NCBI GenBank assembly: GCA_905339405.1
Contig: CAJPGC010000014.1
Location: 1 to 64,000, forward strand
Source: an uncultured bacterium
Lineage (GTDB): Bacteria > Desulfobacterota > GWC2-55-46
Reading direction: 5' to 3'
Length of the DNA: 64,000 bases
Position 1 is the first letter of the stretch. Each line of letters begins with the position of its first letter. The notes beneath the pieces were generated by a model. That model worked only from the letters and a program-made list of their open reading frames with translations. It did no database searches and was not told where the DNA came from. The position numbers were made by a program, and so were the translations under genes. Positions 27,969-38,322 of this stretch are shown here, piece after piece.

Positions 27969-30674
27969 TCAGACCGTCTCTTCGACGCGTGATTCTTCGA
28001 GCCATTTGTGGAAGTGGTGCTTGACTATGGATTTGAAAAACTCGCCTTCGGTGTTGACGAGCTCGAATATTATCATGGGCGTGCTGGCCTCGAAGCCCTT
28101 GAAGATGACCTCTCCGCTCCTGTAGAAGAGCTCTATCTTGTCGGCCCCTCTTACGGTCTCGTGGCTGAACCAGAACTCGAGTGTCTCCGAAGGGAAGAAG
28201 AACTGCTCCCTGAGCTCTTGGTTGAGTTCGCTCGTCTCGGCCTTCTTGTTGAAGAACCACTTGGAGCCCCTGTTCTCCCTCATGTAAGCTTCGAGCGCGC
28301 CCAGGTTCAGCGCCTCGCCCTTGTTGTAGATGTCCTTTGTCGAGGATATGACCCGGAGCGACGAGAATGGCTCTCCCGAGATTATCCTGTTGAGGTCGCC
28401 GTAGAACTCGTTAGCCATGACCTGGCTCATGGCCTTGGCGCTGGAGTCCTTGCGGCTGGACATGAGCTTCTCGAATGCCGAATCGAGCTCGGGCGGCAGC
28501 TTCACCGATATGACCCTGTCGATGTAGATGTCGAACGGGTACCTTATCTGCTTGTCGCCCCTCCTGGCCCTCTCCGCCTCCAGCGTCATCTCCAGCTTGG
28601 CCCGCACCAGCGGGTTCCTGAAGGTGCCCCTTGCCGCCTCGTTTATCTTCTCCCCGATCGACACGCTCGCAGGCCCGGAAAAGTCCGCCCTTGATTCGAC
28701 CAGGACCGTCTCGGCCTTCGCGCCGTAGGATATGTAAAGGCCCGCTTCGAGTTCGCCCTTTATGGCCGTCTCTATCTCCTCGCGGTAGGTGTTCTCCAGC
28801 CTGTGCTCCTCCTCGCCTATGGCGACGAGCCTCGTCTCCACGCCCGGTTCGTTGCTGGAAAGCGCGGCGTTGAGCTCGGCCCTCTTGAGGCGCAAAGACT
28901 CTTTCCTTGCCTTGAACCTGTTATGGACCTCTTCGAGTATCTCCTGGTCCTGCCTCGGCGGGAGCCTCTTGGTGAGCTCGTCCCTGTACCGTCTTATTAT
29001 CTGTTGTATGTCCTTGGCCAGGGCCACGAGATATGTGACGCCTCCGGAGAAGATAGCGGCGTCTCCGGGCAGGTTCGTGAGCCTTATGCCTTTTTCGTCC
29101 GCGCCCATGCCGGTACCCATGCCGTACTTGCTTGCGGCGTTGAGGATGGGCTTGTAGAAGTACTCCCTCATGAAGTCGGCCATGGCTATTTCCTTGACCT
29201 TGAGGGTCTTCCTCGTGAAATCTTTCATGTCGACGAAGAGCTGGCCCTCCTCCTCGAGCGCGAGGGTCTTGAGGACCGCCCTGTCGTCCGAGGAGAAGCG
29301 GTAGAGCCTGCCCCTGTTGTACTCCTCGACGAGCATATTGGGCTTGAACTCCTCGCGCCTGTCGACAAGGTAGCCGCGCATGAGCCCGGAGTAGGTCTCC
29401 GCGTGCTCGTCGAGGCGCAAGGCGTAATACCCCTCTATGACCGGCGCGGTCTCCTCGGCCTTTTTCGGGCCCTTGAGGAAGCTCGAGAACATCGATTTTT
29501 TGAACCCTGAGAGGAACTTGAGGAACGACTCTATCGTTTCCGCCCTGCGCTGGTCGCGGGCGAATCTTGCCTTCACTTCTTCGAGCCCTTCCGAGAGGCC
29601 GCTTATTGCCCGCTGGTCGGAGAGGAAGTTTTTTATCAGCCTGTCTTCGTTATGGAGCTCGAAGAGCATCGATTGTATTTCGGTACCCGGCTGCTCGAAC
29701 TCCGAGAAGTACTCGAGAGAGGCTTCCCTGAACCTGTTTATGTCCGCCTGCGCCTGCACGGCTTCGAGGGCCGCGCTGTTTTTGATTATTTTCAAGGACG
29801 AGAGCCTGATGAAATCTTCGGAGCCGTCGAATTCGTCAAGGGGCGGGGCAACGGCGGAGAGCGCTTCCAGCGTGTCGCTGTTCACGCCGTAGGGGGTGAG
29901 CGTCCCGGCAGAAAGGTTCGACGCGATGGAGATGAACGACCTGGGCGTCACCGCTGAAAGAAGCAGGAGCTCGGCCGTCTGGCTGTAGTAGGTCGCTCCT
30001 GAGGAGCGCAGTTTGCCGAATATGTTGAGGATGGCCGTCCTGACGGCATGGAACATGACGAGCCCTATCGCTAGTTCGGCCTTTTCATAGGAGAGCCCTT
30101 TTATCCTGAAGCCCTTTACCTTCTCTTTTTTCTTCCTTATTACCGCGGCGAGGGCCAGCAGGGCCACGTACGAAGTGCGCTCTTCTCCTCCTGCCCGGGC
30201 CTCTTCCTTGAGCATCTTCTCCATGTACTCGGAAAACCACCTGAGGAATTTGCGGCCGTGCCCCTCGGAGCCGAGCCAGTTTGAAAGGACCGCGCTGTCG
30301 ACGTAGGGCGTGCTTGAAAGGACTTCCTGGGCTATCTGCTTTTCAAGGGAGTCTGAGATGAAAAGGTCGGTCCTGAAGGTCTTGTCCTTGAGGGGGCCGG
30401 TGGTGATTATGAGGGGGGCCCCCTCCTTGGCCGATTCCATCTTCGGCTCGTAACGCCTCATCAAAAGCGAGGCGAGGCCCAGGACCGCCTGCTCTATGCA
30501 GGTCTCGTCTTCGCCGCCCATGTGGAAGGGGACCTTGAGCTCTGCGATCGTCTCGCCGTGTTTAAACCGGAGCTCCTTCGGGTCAAGCGTCCAGGGCCTC
30601 CCGGCCCTAATGTCATATTTTTTCTTGAGGAGGGCGTTGAAAAGCTCAAGCCTCTCCCTGCAATATGATGCCAT
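27969..30674 (-). CDS. Large hypothetical protein (901 aa) with class III cyclase-like signature
   Basis: Contiguous ORF; LFVDMKDFTRKTL and LPGDAAIFSGGVTYLVAL resemble the two metal-site motifs of class III nucleotide cyclases. Confidence 0.7.
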   Translation of the reverse strand: MASYCRERLELFNALLKKKYDIRAGRPWTLDPKELRFKHGETIAELKVPFHMGGEDETCIEQAVLGLASLLMRRYEPKMESAKEGAPLIITTGPLKDKTFRTDLFISDSLEKQIAQEVLSSTPYVDSAVLSNWLGSEGHGRKFLRWFSEYMEKMLKEEARAGGEERTSYVALLALAAVIRKKKEKVKGFRIKGLSYEKAELAIGLVMFHAVRTAILNIFGKLRSSGATYYSQTAELLLLSAVTPRSFISIASNLSAGTLTPYGVNSDTLEALSAVAPPLDEFDGSEDFIRLSSLKIIKNSAALEAVQAQADINRFREASLEYFSEFEQPGTEIQSMLFELHNEDRLIKNFLSDQRAISGLSEGLEEVKARFARDQRRAETIESFLKFLSGFKKSMFSSFLKGPKKAEETAPVIEGYYALRLDEHAETYSGLMRGYLVDRREEFKPNMLVEEYNRGRLYRFSSDDRAVLKTLALEEEGQLFVDMKDFTRKTLKVKEIAMADFMREYFYKPILNAASKYGMGTGMGADEKGIRLTNLPGDAAIFSGGVTYLVALAKDIQQIIRRYRDELTKRLPPRQDQEILEEVHNRFKARKESLRLKRAELNAALSSNEPGVETRLVAIGEEEHRLENTYREEIETAIKGELEAGLYISYGAKAETVLVESRADFSGPASVSIGEKINEAARGTFRNPLVRAKLEMTLEAERARRGDKQIRYPFDIYIDRVISVKLPPELDSAFEKLMSSRKDSSAKAMSQVMANEFYGDLNRIISGEPFSSLRVISSTKDIYNKGEALNLGALEAYMRENRGSKWFFNKKAETSELNQELREQFFFPSETLEFWFSHETVRGADKIELFYRSGEVIFKGFEASTPMIIFELVNTEGEFFKSIVKHHFHKWLEESRVEETV

Positions 30675-30951
30675 GTAAACCGCCTCTTAAAACACGCAGA
30701 TAGCCAGTATAAAAACAAGCTTACCAGTAAACAGGAACCTAAATCAAGGCCCCAGGTCACAAATCTTGCCCTTGTGCACCGGCTGTGAAATGGGTTAAAA
30801 TAACTCAATTTTTACGCAGGTTTGAAGTTCCCGGCAGCAGGCGTCCGGCAGCTCTCGAAACCTGGGATTGAAGGTCTTCTCCCCGGCCTCTTTACCCGCT
30901 TGAGGGCCGCGGGAATACTCAGGACACGGGTTTTTCAATGGAACTCCACAG

Positions 30952-32795
30952 ATGACGGCCCCTCGGCGGCCCCTTTCCGTTAACTGGCTCGCGCCGGCGG
31001 CTGTCTTTGCGCCGCTGGCGGCAGCCGTTTATTCAAATACTTTCACGGCCTCTTTCCAGTTCGACGACTACCTTTACGTAATCGATTACTGCCGCGCCCA
31101 CGGCCTTGAGAGTTTCTGGCCTCCGCACGGAACGAGATACCTGACCTATCTTACATTTGCGCTGAACTATGCCTCCGGCGGGCTCGACCCGGCCGTCTAC
31201 CACGTCACGAACCTTCTCATACATATCGTAAACGGCGTGCTGGTTTACGCCGTCGCGTTCTCCCTTGCCAGCTCTCCGAGGCTTGCCGGAAAGGGCCTCC
31301 CTGCCGTTCACGTCGCCTTCCTGGCGAGCCTCTTATTCATAGCCCACCCGGTGCAGACGGAGGCGGTGACGTACATTACTCAGAGGTTCGCTTCCCTGGC
31401 AACTCTTTTCTATTTGCTCGCTCTGGCGGCGTATATGAAGTACAGGGGGTCCTTCTCTTTCAAGGCGAAGGCGGCCTTTTACTCAGCTGCGCTATTTTCG
31501 GCCTACGCCGCCCAGGTCACAAAAGAGATAACACTCTCCCGTTTGTCATGCTCTGCGTCGAGTTCGCTTTCTTCAAGGGCGCTTTCGTGCCGAGGCTTTT
31601 GCGGCTCGCGCCGTTCCTCCTGGCCATGGCCGTCATCCCGTGGATGCTGTTCGGCCCGGGGGCTGGCATGACGGTTGGCGGCGAGGTCATGGCCCTGCAG
31701 CTCAAAGACATGGCTGGCATATCGACGCACGATTACCTCGTCACGCAGTTCAGGGTGATGGCGACCTACTTGAGGCTCCTTGTCCTGCCCGTCGGCCAGA
31801 ACATCGATTACGACTACCCGATGTTCAGCTCCCTCTTCATCCCCGAGGTACTGGCCTCCTTTGCCCTTGTTTCGGCCCTGTTTTTTGGGGCAATATGGCT
31901 GTTCGTCCGTTTCCTCAGGGGCGGGAGCGGCCACCTTGCTTTAATATCGGCAGGCACGCTCTGGTTTTTCACTACTATTTCGGTCGAATCTTCGATAGTG
32001 CCCATAAAAGACCTCATCTTCGAGCACCGGCTATATCTGCCTTCCGCCGGGGCCGCCATTGCGGCCAGCGCCGGCGTCTTTTTCCTTGCGGACAGGTTCA
32101 CTGGAATGAGCGCGCTGAGGGCCCTTGCGGCCGCGTGTGTCGTTCTGGTGCTCCCGTTGTCGGTTTCCGCGTACATGAGGAACGGCGTCTGGGAAAACGA
32201 GGTCACGCTCTTTGAGGACGCGGTCAGTAAAAGCCCCGCCAAGGAGCGGCCGAGGTACAACCTGGCGTGGGCCTATCACAGGAAGGGAGAGCTTGACAAG
32301 GCGATAGAGCATTATTCCGGGACGCTCAGGCTGGCCCCTGAAAAGGAGAAGGCCCATTACAACCTGGGCCTCATATACCAGGGCAGGGGGGAGACGGAGA
32401 AGGCGGAGCGCCATCTCCTCGAGGCCCTTAGGATAAAGCCGGAGCCTGCCGCTTATTATAACCTGGCGATGCTCTATCATTCGTCGGGCGGCCTGGAGCG
32501 GGCCATAAGCTCGTACAGGGATGCCATCGCAGCGAAGCCAGGGTACGAGGACGCCCACTACAACCTGGGCGCGGCCCTCATGGAAACGGGCGACCTCGAA
32601 GGGGCCGCTCTCCATTTCAGCGCGGTAATAAGGCTCAATGCTGCCAGCGCAGACGCCTTTTATAACCTCGGCAAAGTCTACGCGAAAAAAGGCGACAGGA
32701 AAAAAGCGGCGCTCGCGTTCAGCGAAACCTTGCGGTTGAAGCCCGGCTTCTCCGAGGCCCGCGCCGAGCTCAACAGGACAGGGGCAGGTCAGTGA
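30952..32795 (+). pseudogene. TMTC-like GT-C + TPR membrane protein, interrupted by an apparent single-base frameshift near 31530-31540
   Basis: ORF 30952..31671 is family-like up to ...AAQVTKEIT, then turns into Ser/Arg-rich nonsense; the continuation is in another frame (...LPFVMLCVEFAFFKG, ORF 31548..32795) with TM helices and TPRs. Confidence 0.8.
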
Positions 32796-34252
32796 AGGCA
32801 AAGGCCGTTGCCATAGCCTTGACGGCGGCGATAGTCCTCGGCGTCTGGTCGTCCGCGTTGAATAACGGCTTTGTCTATGACGACCACAAATACCTTCTCG
32901 GGAACCCATGGATAAAGGACGCGGTCTTCATCTCCGATATCTTCTCGTCTTCCGCTTCAGGGTTTTCCCCGGTGGACGCCACCTCGAACACCTACAGGCC
33001 GATGCTGTACATGCTCTACCTGGCCGAGTACCTGTTCTTCGGGTTGAAGCCTTATTACTTCCACCTCGTAAATATACTTGCGCACGCGCTTAACGCCGCG
33101 CTTGTCTTTTTATTGGCTTCCAAATTGCTTGAAAAGGAGGGGGGCGGGCGAGTCTACCCGGCCCTTTTCGCGGGCCTCGCGTTCGGCCTGCACACGATAA
33201 ACTCCGAGGCAGTGAACTGGGTTTCGGCCTCAACCGAGCTTTTTTTCGCGCTCTTCGTGCTCGCGGCGTTGAACCTTTATCTCAAGCGGTCTTCTGGCCT
33301 TTTAAGCGCGCCTTTTTTCTTTGTTGCGCTCCTTTTCAAGGAGACTGCCGCGGCCCTGCCGGTTATCATATACCTTTACGATTTTTCCAGGGGCAGGGAA
33401 ATATTCGAAAGGTGGAAGGCTTACGCCCTGTTCGCGGCGGCCGGAGGGCTCTATTGGCTGATGAGGTTTAACGCCATCGGCGGGTTCATGCACCATAAGC
33501 AATCAGACCTGTCTTTTCTTGAGGCCGGCCTCAACGTCTTCCCGCTCGTGGCGGCCTACTTCGGAAAGCTCGTCCTGCCGGTGGGCCTGAGCGCGATTTA
33601 CGAGTTCCGTCCGGCCGTCTCGCTGTTCGATGTACGGGTCATGGCGGGGGCGGCCGTGGTCGCAGGCTTTCTTGCGGCCATGTTCCTTGCGCGCAGGAGT
33701 CCTGCGATTTTCACCGGCCTTGCCATGATGGCGGCCCCGCTCCTGCCGGTCCTTTACGTTCCGGCCCTTTCGAGTTCGGCGATGGCCGACAGGTACCTCT
33801 ACCTGCCTTCCGCCGGGCTTGCTATAGTGCTGGCCGCGCTCGTCTCGAGGCTCGAGGGAAAAGCGGCAGCTGTCTCGGCCGTCTTCGCTTCGGCGCTCCT
33901 TGCCGCGTGGGCCGCCGGTTCTCTCGACAGGGGCCACGCGTGGCAAAGCGACAAGGCCCTCTGGGCTGACGCTGTTCAAAAAGCTCCCAACGCGCCTAAC
34001 GCTCAGTACAACTATGCGTGGGCGAGCCACAGGGCCGGGGACCTCGCCGCGGCGGTCGAGCACTACCGCCGGGCAGCGGTACTCAGCCCGAGCGCGGACG
34101 CGCATTACAACCTCGGGGTGATTTTCATGGAACAATCTCTCATTGACGAGGCCGACGCCGAGTTCAGGGCCGCGCTCAGGATAGACCCGGCTTTCAACGA
34201 GGCAAGGGCAATGCTCATGGAGATACAACGCATCAGGGAGGCAGGGGCATGA
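32792..34252 (+). CDS. TMTC-like GT-C + TPR membrane glycosyltransferase, paralog 2
   Basis: NNGFVYDDHKYLLGNPWI, TYRPMLYMLYLAEYLFFGLKPYYFHLVNILAHALNAALVFLL, C-terminal TPRs. Confidence 0.85.
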   Translation: MKAKAVAIALTAAIVLGVWSSALNNGFVYDDHKYLLGNPWIKDAVFISDIFSSSASGFSPVDATSNTYRPMLYMLYLAEYLFFGLKPYYFHLVNILAHALNAALVFLLASKLLEKEGGGRVYPALFAGLAFGLHTINSEAVNWVSASTELFFALFVLAALNLYLKRSSGLLSAPFFFVALLFKETAAALPVIIYLYDFSRGREIFERWKAYALFAAAGGLYWLMRFNAIGGFMHHKQSDLSFLEAGLNVFPLVAAYFGKLVLPVGLSAIYEFRPAVSLFDVRVMAGAAVVAGFLAAMFLARRSPAIFTGLAMMAAPLLPVLYVPALSSSAMADRYLYLPSAGLAIVLAALVSRLEGKAAAVSAVFASALLAAWAAGSLDRGHAWQSDKALWADAVQKAPNAPNAQYNYAWASHRAGDLAAAVEHYRRAAVLSPSADAHYNLGVIFMEQSLIDEADAEFRAALRIDPAFNEARAMLMEIQRIREAGA

Positions 34253-34962
34253 CAGGTTTTTCGCTCATAATACCGGTGCACAACGAGGCGCCCATACTCG
34301 AGGCCAACGCGAAAGCGCTCGACAGGTACCTGGCATCGGTCAAAGGGCTCGATTACGAGATAATACTCGCGTGCAACGGCTGCGTGGACTCATCAGTTGA
34401 CATAGCTGCCAGGCTCGAATCCGAAAACCCGGGGATAAGGCGGCTCGTCATAGAGGGCCGGGGCCTCGGCACGGCCATAAAGGCGGCCTCGAAGGCGGCG
34501 AAACACGAGATGCTCATGTTCTACGCCATCGATCTGCCCTTCGGGCTCGAGGTCATAGGCGAGTCCATAAGGGCATCCATGGCAAAGGGCAGGGCGGTCG
34601 TAATCGGCTCGAAGGGGCACAAGGACTCGAAGGTGGAAAGGGCGCTCGCCAGGACGCTCTTTTCAGGCGCAATCTCCTTTCTCAACAACCTGCTCTTCGG
34701 ACTCGGGGTAAAGGACACCCAGGGCTCAATACTTTTCTTCAAAGAGCCGATAACCAGGTACGGGAAGTACATGGACAACCCCGGGGCTTTTTTCCAGGCG
34801 CAGATATTGATATACAGCAGGAAATGCGGCTTTGAGCTCGTCGAGATACCCGTGAAGCTCAAAGAGGAGATGAGAAAGACAAGGTTCAGCCTCGCGGGGG
34901 ACGGCTGGCGTTACATGAAGGCTCTTTTCAGGGAGCGGATGAAGCTTCTGGGTGTCAAATGA
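34249..34962 (+). CDS. Family 2 glycosyltransferase (dolichyl-phosphate mannose synthase-like)
   Basis: FSLIIPVHNEAPILEANAKALDRYL...IILACNGCVDSSVDIA; KDTQGSILFFK. Confidence 0.88.
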   Translation: MTGFSLIIPVHNEAPILEANAKALDRYLASVKGLDYEIILACNGCVDSSVDIAARLESENPGIRRLVIEGRGLGTAIKAASKAAKHEMLMFYAIDLPFGLEVIGESIRASMAKGRAVVIGSKGHKDSKVERALARTLFSGAISFLNNLLFGLGVKDTQGSILFFKEPITRYGKYMDNPGAFFQAQILIYSRKCGFELVEIPVKLKEEMRKTRFSLAGDGWRYMKALFRERMKLLGVK

Positions 34963-36752
34963 AAAGGTGTTCCGGGAAATACCGGGCGGCTCTGGCGCCG
35001 CTCCTCCTTGTCCTTGCGGTCTTTGCCGTCTATTATACGGCTCTCGGGTACGGCTTTGTCTACGACGACAGCGAGCTCATACTCTCCAACAGGTGGATTA
35101 CAAGCTTCTCCAACATACCGGAGGCCTTCAGCACCCATACGTTCGGCTTCAAGGATGAAGGCTACCAGGCCATATCGTACCGGCCGATGCTCTTCGTCAT
35201 TTACATGGCTGAATACGCACTTTTCGGCTTTTCGGCCTGGGGCTGGCACCTCGTCAATGTCCTTATGCACTCGGTCAATTCGGTCCTCGTTTTCCTTATC
35301 CTGAAGCACCTGGCCGGCTCCGAAGGCAAGGGTTATGCTTCGACTATGCCCGCCTTCGCGGGCGCTCTTATCTTCGCAGTCCACCCGACGAACGCCGAGT
35401 CTGTCTCCTGGCTCGCGACCATGGCCGAGCTGACATTCACGTTCCTCTGTCTCGCGGCCTTCTATCTCGAGGCCCGGTCAGTCGACGGAAAGACCCGCTC
35501 ATCCGCGGAAAGGGGGGCATCGAGGATAGTCCCGGCCCTGTTCTTTCTGTCGGCCCTTCTTTTAAAGGAGACCGCGATAGTGCTGCCATTGATAGTCCTG
35601 GCGTATGACGCGGCAAGGAAGGGCTCCTCGGGGCTCTTCTCAAGGGGGAGGCTTCCGCGCTACCTGCCGTACGCTGGCGCGGCCGTCCTCTACGGCTTCA
35701 TGCGGGTATTGGCTTTAAAGGGCGAGCTGACGCCGGGGAGGACGCTCCATGAGTTCCTCTCCCCGTACGAGTTCGGCCTGAACGCGGTATGGCTTCTCGC
35801 GAGATATCTGAAGGCGCTCGTCTTCCCTGTTGGGGAACCGCCTTTGCAGCTCATGGATCCGGTGCTGTCGCTCGTAGACCCGAGGGCCTTCATATCAATT
35901 ATAGCTGTGGCTGCCGTTTTCCTGGCGTTTGCCCTTGTCTTTCGCAGGATAACGAGGCTCTGGCTATTGATACTTGTCGTCATGGTGCTTCCCATACTGC
36001 CAACGCTCTATTCCCCGGCCATAAGCAGGTTCCCGTACGCCGACAGGTACCTTTATTTTTCGACTGCGGGCCTGGCGATGCTTGCAGCGCTCGTCCTGGC
36101 CTGGTCGTTGAGGCAATCCAGGGGCTGGGGCAACCTGGCGCTGGCCGCGGTCCTTGTCGCCGCGCTGCCGTTTGCCGCCCTCGCCAGGGAAAAGAGCTCC
36201 GCCTGGGTAAGCGACCTCACGCTCTGGGAGGCCGCTCTGGCGTCCCAGCCGGGCAACTACGTGGCAATCCACTCCATAGCCGCCGAGCGCTTGAAAGAGG
36301 GTCGGCTGGCTGAGTCAATAAGCTCGCTCGAGAGAGCGCTCAATATGAACCTCGCGAACGCCCACCCCGACGAATCGATGGTCATCCTCACCAGGCAGGC
36401 GCTCACCAAGGCGTATTTAAAGGCCGGGCTGACCGGCAAGGCTGAGGCCGCCATAGAGGCATATCTCGAGATCATGCCGGAGGACGCCCCCTACCTGTAC
36501 AACCTGGCGTTGATAAAGCAGGGAAAGGGGCTTTGCGGGGACGCTCTCGAGTTGTATGGAAGGGCGGCCCTCTTTTCAAGGGAAGGCGAACTGAGCAGGA
36601 TGGTCTACTTCAACATGGGCGAATGCTACCAGGCGCTCGGCAAGATGGAAGAGGCCCTCGGGAGCTACCGTGAGGCGTTGAAGTACGCCCCAGGGGACGC
36701 CCTTGTGCTTGGCAGGATGGGGGCCGTCCCGGGGCAGGGGGCCCCGGAGTGA
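34959..36752 (+). CDS. TMTC-like GT-C + TPR membrane glycosyltransferase, paralog 3
   Basis: GYGFVYDDSELILSNRWI, SYRPMLFVIYMAEYALFGFSAWGWHLVNVLMHSVNSVLVFLIL, C-terminal TPRs. Confidence 0.87.
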   Translation: MKRCSGKYRAALAPLLLVLAVFAVYYTALGYGFVYDDSELILSNRWITSFSNIPEAFSTHTFGFKDEGYQAISYRPMLFVIYMAEYALFGFSAWGWHLVNVLMHSVNSVLVFLILKHLAGSEGKGYASTMPAFAGALIFAVHPTNAESVSWLATMAELTFTFLCLAAFYLEARSVDGKTRSSAERGASRIVPALFFLSALLLKETAIVLPLIVLAYDAARKGSSGLFSRGRLPRYLPYAGAAVLYGFMRVLALKGELTPGRTLHEFLSPYEFGLNAVWLLARYLKALVFPVGEPPLQLMDPVLSLVDPRAFISIIAVAAVFLAFALVFRRITRLWLLILVVMVLPILPTLYSPAISRFPYADRYLYFSTAGLAMLAALVLAWSLRQSRGWGNLALAAVLVAALPFAALAREKSSAWVSDLTLWEAALASQPGNYVAIHSIAAERLKEGRLAESISSLERALNMNLANAHPDESMVILTRQALTKAYLKAGLTGKAEAAIEAYLEIMPEDAPYLYNLALIKQGKGLCGDALELYGRAALFSREGELSRMVYFNMGECYQALGKMEEALGSYREALKYAPGDALVLGRMGAVPGQGAPE

Positions 36753-36821
36753 CGGGGCTTTATTGTGGCCCTGGCTTTATGGTATAATCACGCCGGATTC
36801 AGAGGCGTCAAGGAGGCTTGA

Positions 36822-37424
36822 GTGGGCACCGGAAGACAAGGCGTTTTTATCCATGAGACGGCTGAGGTCTCGCCTGAAGCTGTCATAGGAAGCGGCACCA
36901 AGATATGGCACCAGGCGCAGGTGATGCGCGGGGCCAGCATAGGCGAGAACTGCAACATAGGGAAAGGCGTCTACATAGATATAGGCGTCAAGATAGGGAA
37001 CAACGTCAAGATACAGAACTATGTCTCGGTCTACAGGGGCGTGACTGTCGAAGACGAGGTTCTTCTCGGCCCGCATATGACCTTCACCAACGACCTGTAC
37101 CCGAGGGCGGTAAACAGCGACTTCGTCATATACGAGACCATCATCAAGAAGGGGGCCGCCATCGGCGCCAACGCCACGATAGTATGCGGCACCACTCTTA
37201 ACGAGTACTGCATGATAGCGGCCGGCGCGGTCGTGCTTTCCGACGTGCCTGCCTTCGCGCTCGTCGTCGGCAACCCGGGCAGGGTCACCGGCTACGTGTG
37301 CAAGTGCGGCACGAAGCTGGAGATAGAAAAGCTCCCCAGGCAGGGAGTGAGCGTGAGGACCACCGTGTGCTCCAAGTGCGCCAAGACCTACGAGTTCCAG
37401 CTCGGGCTCATACCCGTGCTGTAA
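36822..37424 (+). CDS. Left-handed beta-helix acyltransferase (hexapeptide; WlbB/WbpD-like N-acetyltransferase)
   Basis: IHETAEVSPEAVIGSGTKIWHQAQVMRGASIGENCNIGKGVYIDIGVKIGNNVKIQNYVSVYRGVTVEDEVLLGPHMTFTND; GTG start with aaggagg RBS. Confidence 0.92.
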   Translation: MGTGRQGVFIHETAEVSPEAVIGSGTKIWHQAQVMRGASIGENCNIGKGVYIDIGVKIGNNVKIQNYVSVYRGVTVEDEVLLGPHMTFTNDLYPRAVNSDFVIYETIIKKGAAIGANATIVCGTTLNEYCMIAAGAVVLSDVPAFALVVGNPGRVTGYVCKCGTKLEIEKLPRQGVSVRTTVCSKCAKTYEFQLGLIPVL

Positions 37425-37460
37425 GCGGTAAAAAAAGCAGAAAGGAACGCTTGAGGGCCG

Positions 37461-38249
37461 ATGAGCATTAAAGAAAAACTTACGAACATGTTCTCAAAGG
37501 TTATGGCGGGCACAGTGACCAGGGAGGAGGGTACGATGCTCCTCAACCACCTGGCAAAGGAAGACCCGGCAGGCACCGTCAGCGAACTCTCGGCGCTTAT
37601 AGAGACCCCTCCGCCGGGCGTGTTCCAGAAGACGATACTGCACACTGTGGCCCTGGCGAGGAACAAGGCTTTTCTGGGGATAATGGTCTCGTGCCTGGAG
37701 GACAAGGACGAGGAGGTCTCCTCGCTCGCCGCGCAGGAGCTCGCGAGGTTCAAGTCGGCCGACGCCAGGGAGGTCCTGACAGAGCACCTGGACAGCGAGG
37801 CCTATCACGTTCGCAAGGTTTCCGCCGCGGCCATAGTCGAGGGCTTTCCGGACGGAGCCGATGCGGTCAAGGACCACGTGCTCAGGCACTCCGAGCCGTT
37901 ATACAGGCTCACTTCGGCCCAGGCGCTCGCGGGTTCCGGCAAAAAAGGGCTCGAGGCGCTCCTGTCGGTGATGTCCTCCGGCAACCAGGAGGCGATGATG
38001 ACCGCGGCCGAGGCCCTAATAGACGGCAGCGGCGGGCTGGAGCAGGCAGATGTGCAGAAGATAATAGACGCCCTTATGAACGCGGGCGACAGGAAAGACA
38101 GCGGTTCGATAGTTGAGATACTGAAGGTGGTCGCGGCCTTGAAAGGCAAGGCAAGCGGCTTTGAGGGCTTTGTCCTGGCTTTTGCGGACTACCCCTCGGA
38201 ACCCGTAAGGCAGGAGGCCCAGAACACGCTCAGGATGATACGGGCCTGA
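37461..38249 (+). CDS. HEAT-repeat protein
   Basis: 262 aa; LEDKDEEVSSLAAQELARFKSADAREVLTEHLDSEAYHVRKVSAAAIVEGF. Confidence 0.75.
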   Translation: MSIKEKLTNMFSKVMAGTVTREEGTMLLNHLAKEDPAGTVSELSALIETPPPGVFQKTILHTVALARNKAFLGIMVSCLEDKDEEVSSLAAQELARFKSADAREVLTEHLDSEAYHVRKVSAAAIVEGFPDGADAVKDHVLRHSEPLYRLTSAQALAGSGKKGLEALLSVMSSGNQEAMMTAAEALIDGSGGLEQADVQKIIDALMNAGDRKDSGSIVEILKVVAALKGKASGFEGFVLAFADYPSEPVRQEAQNTLRMIRA

Positions 38250-38322
38250 AACATCTCTCGGGCAGGTTGGAAGACCGCTTGTAAAAGAACTTGTTCCGAA
38301 TGACGGGTCCGCGGCTGCCCCG

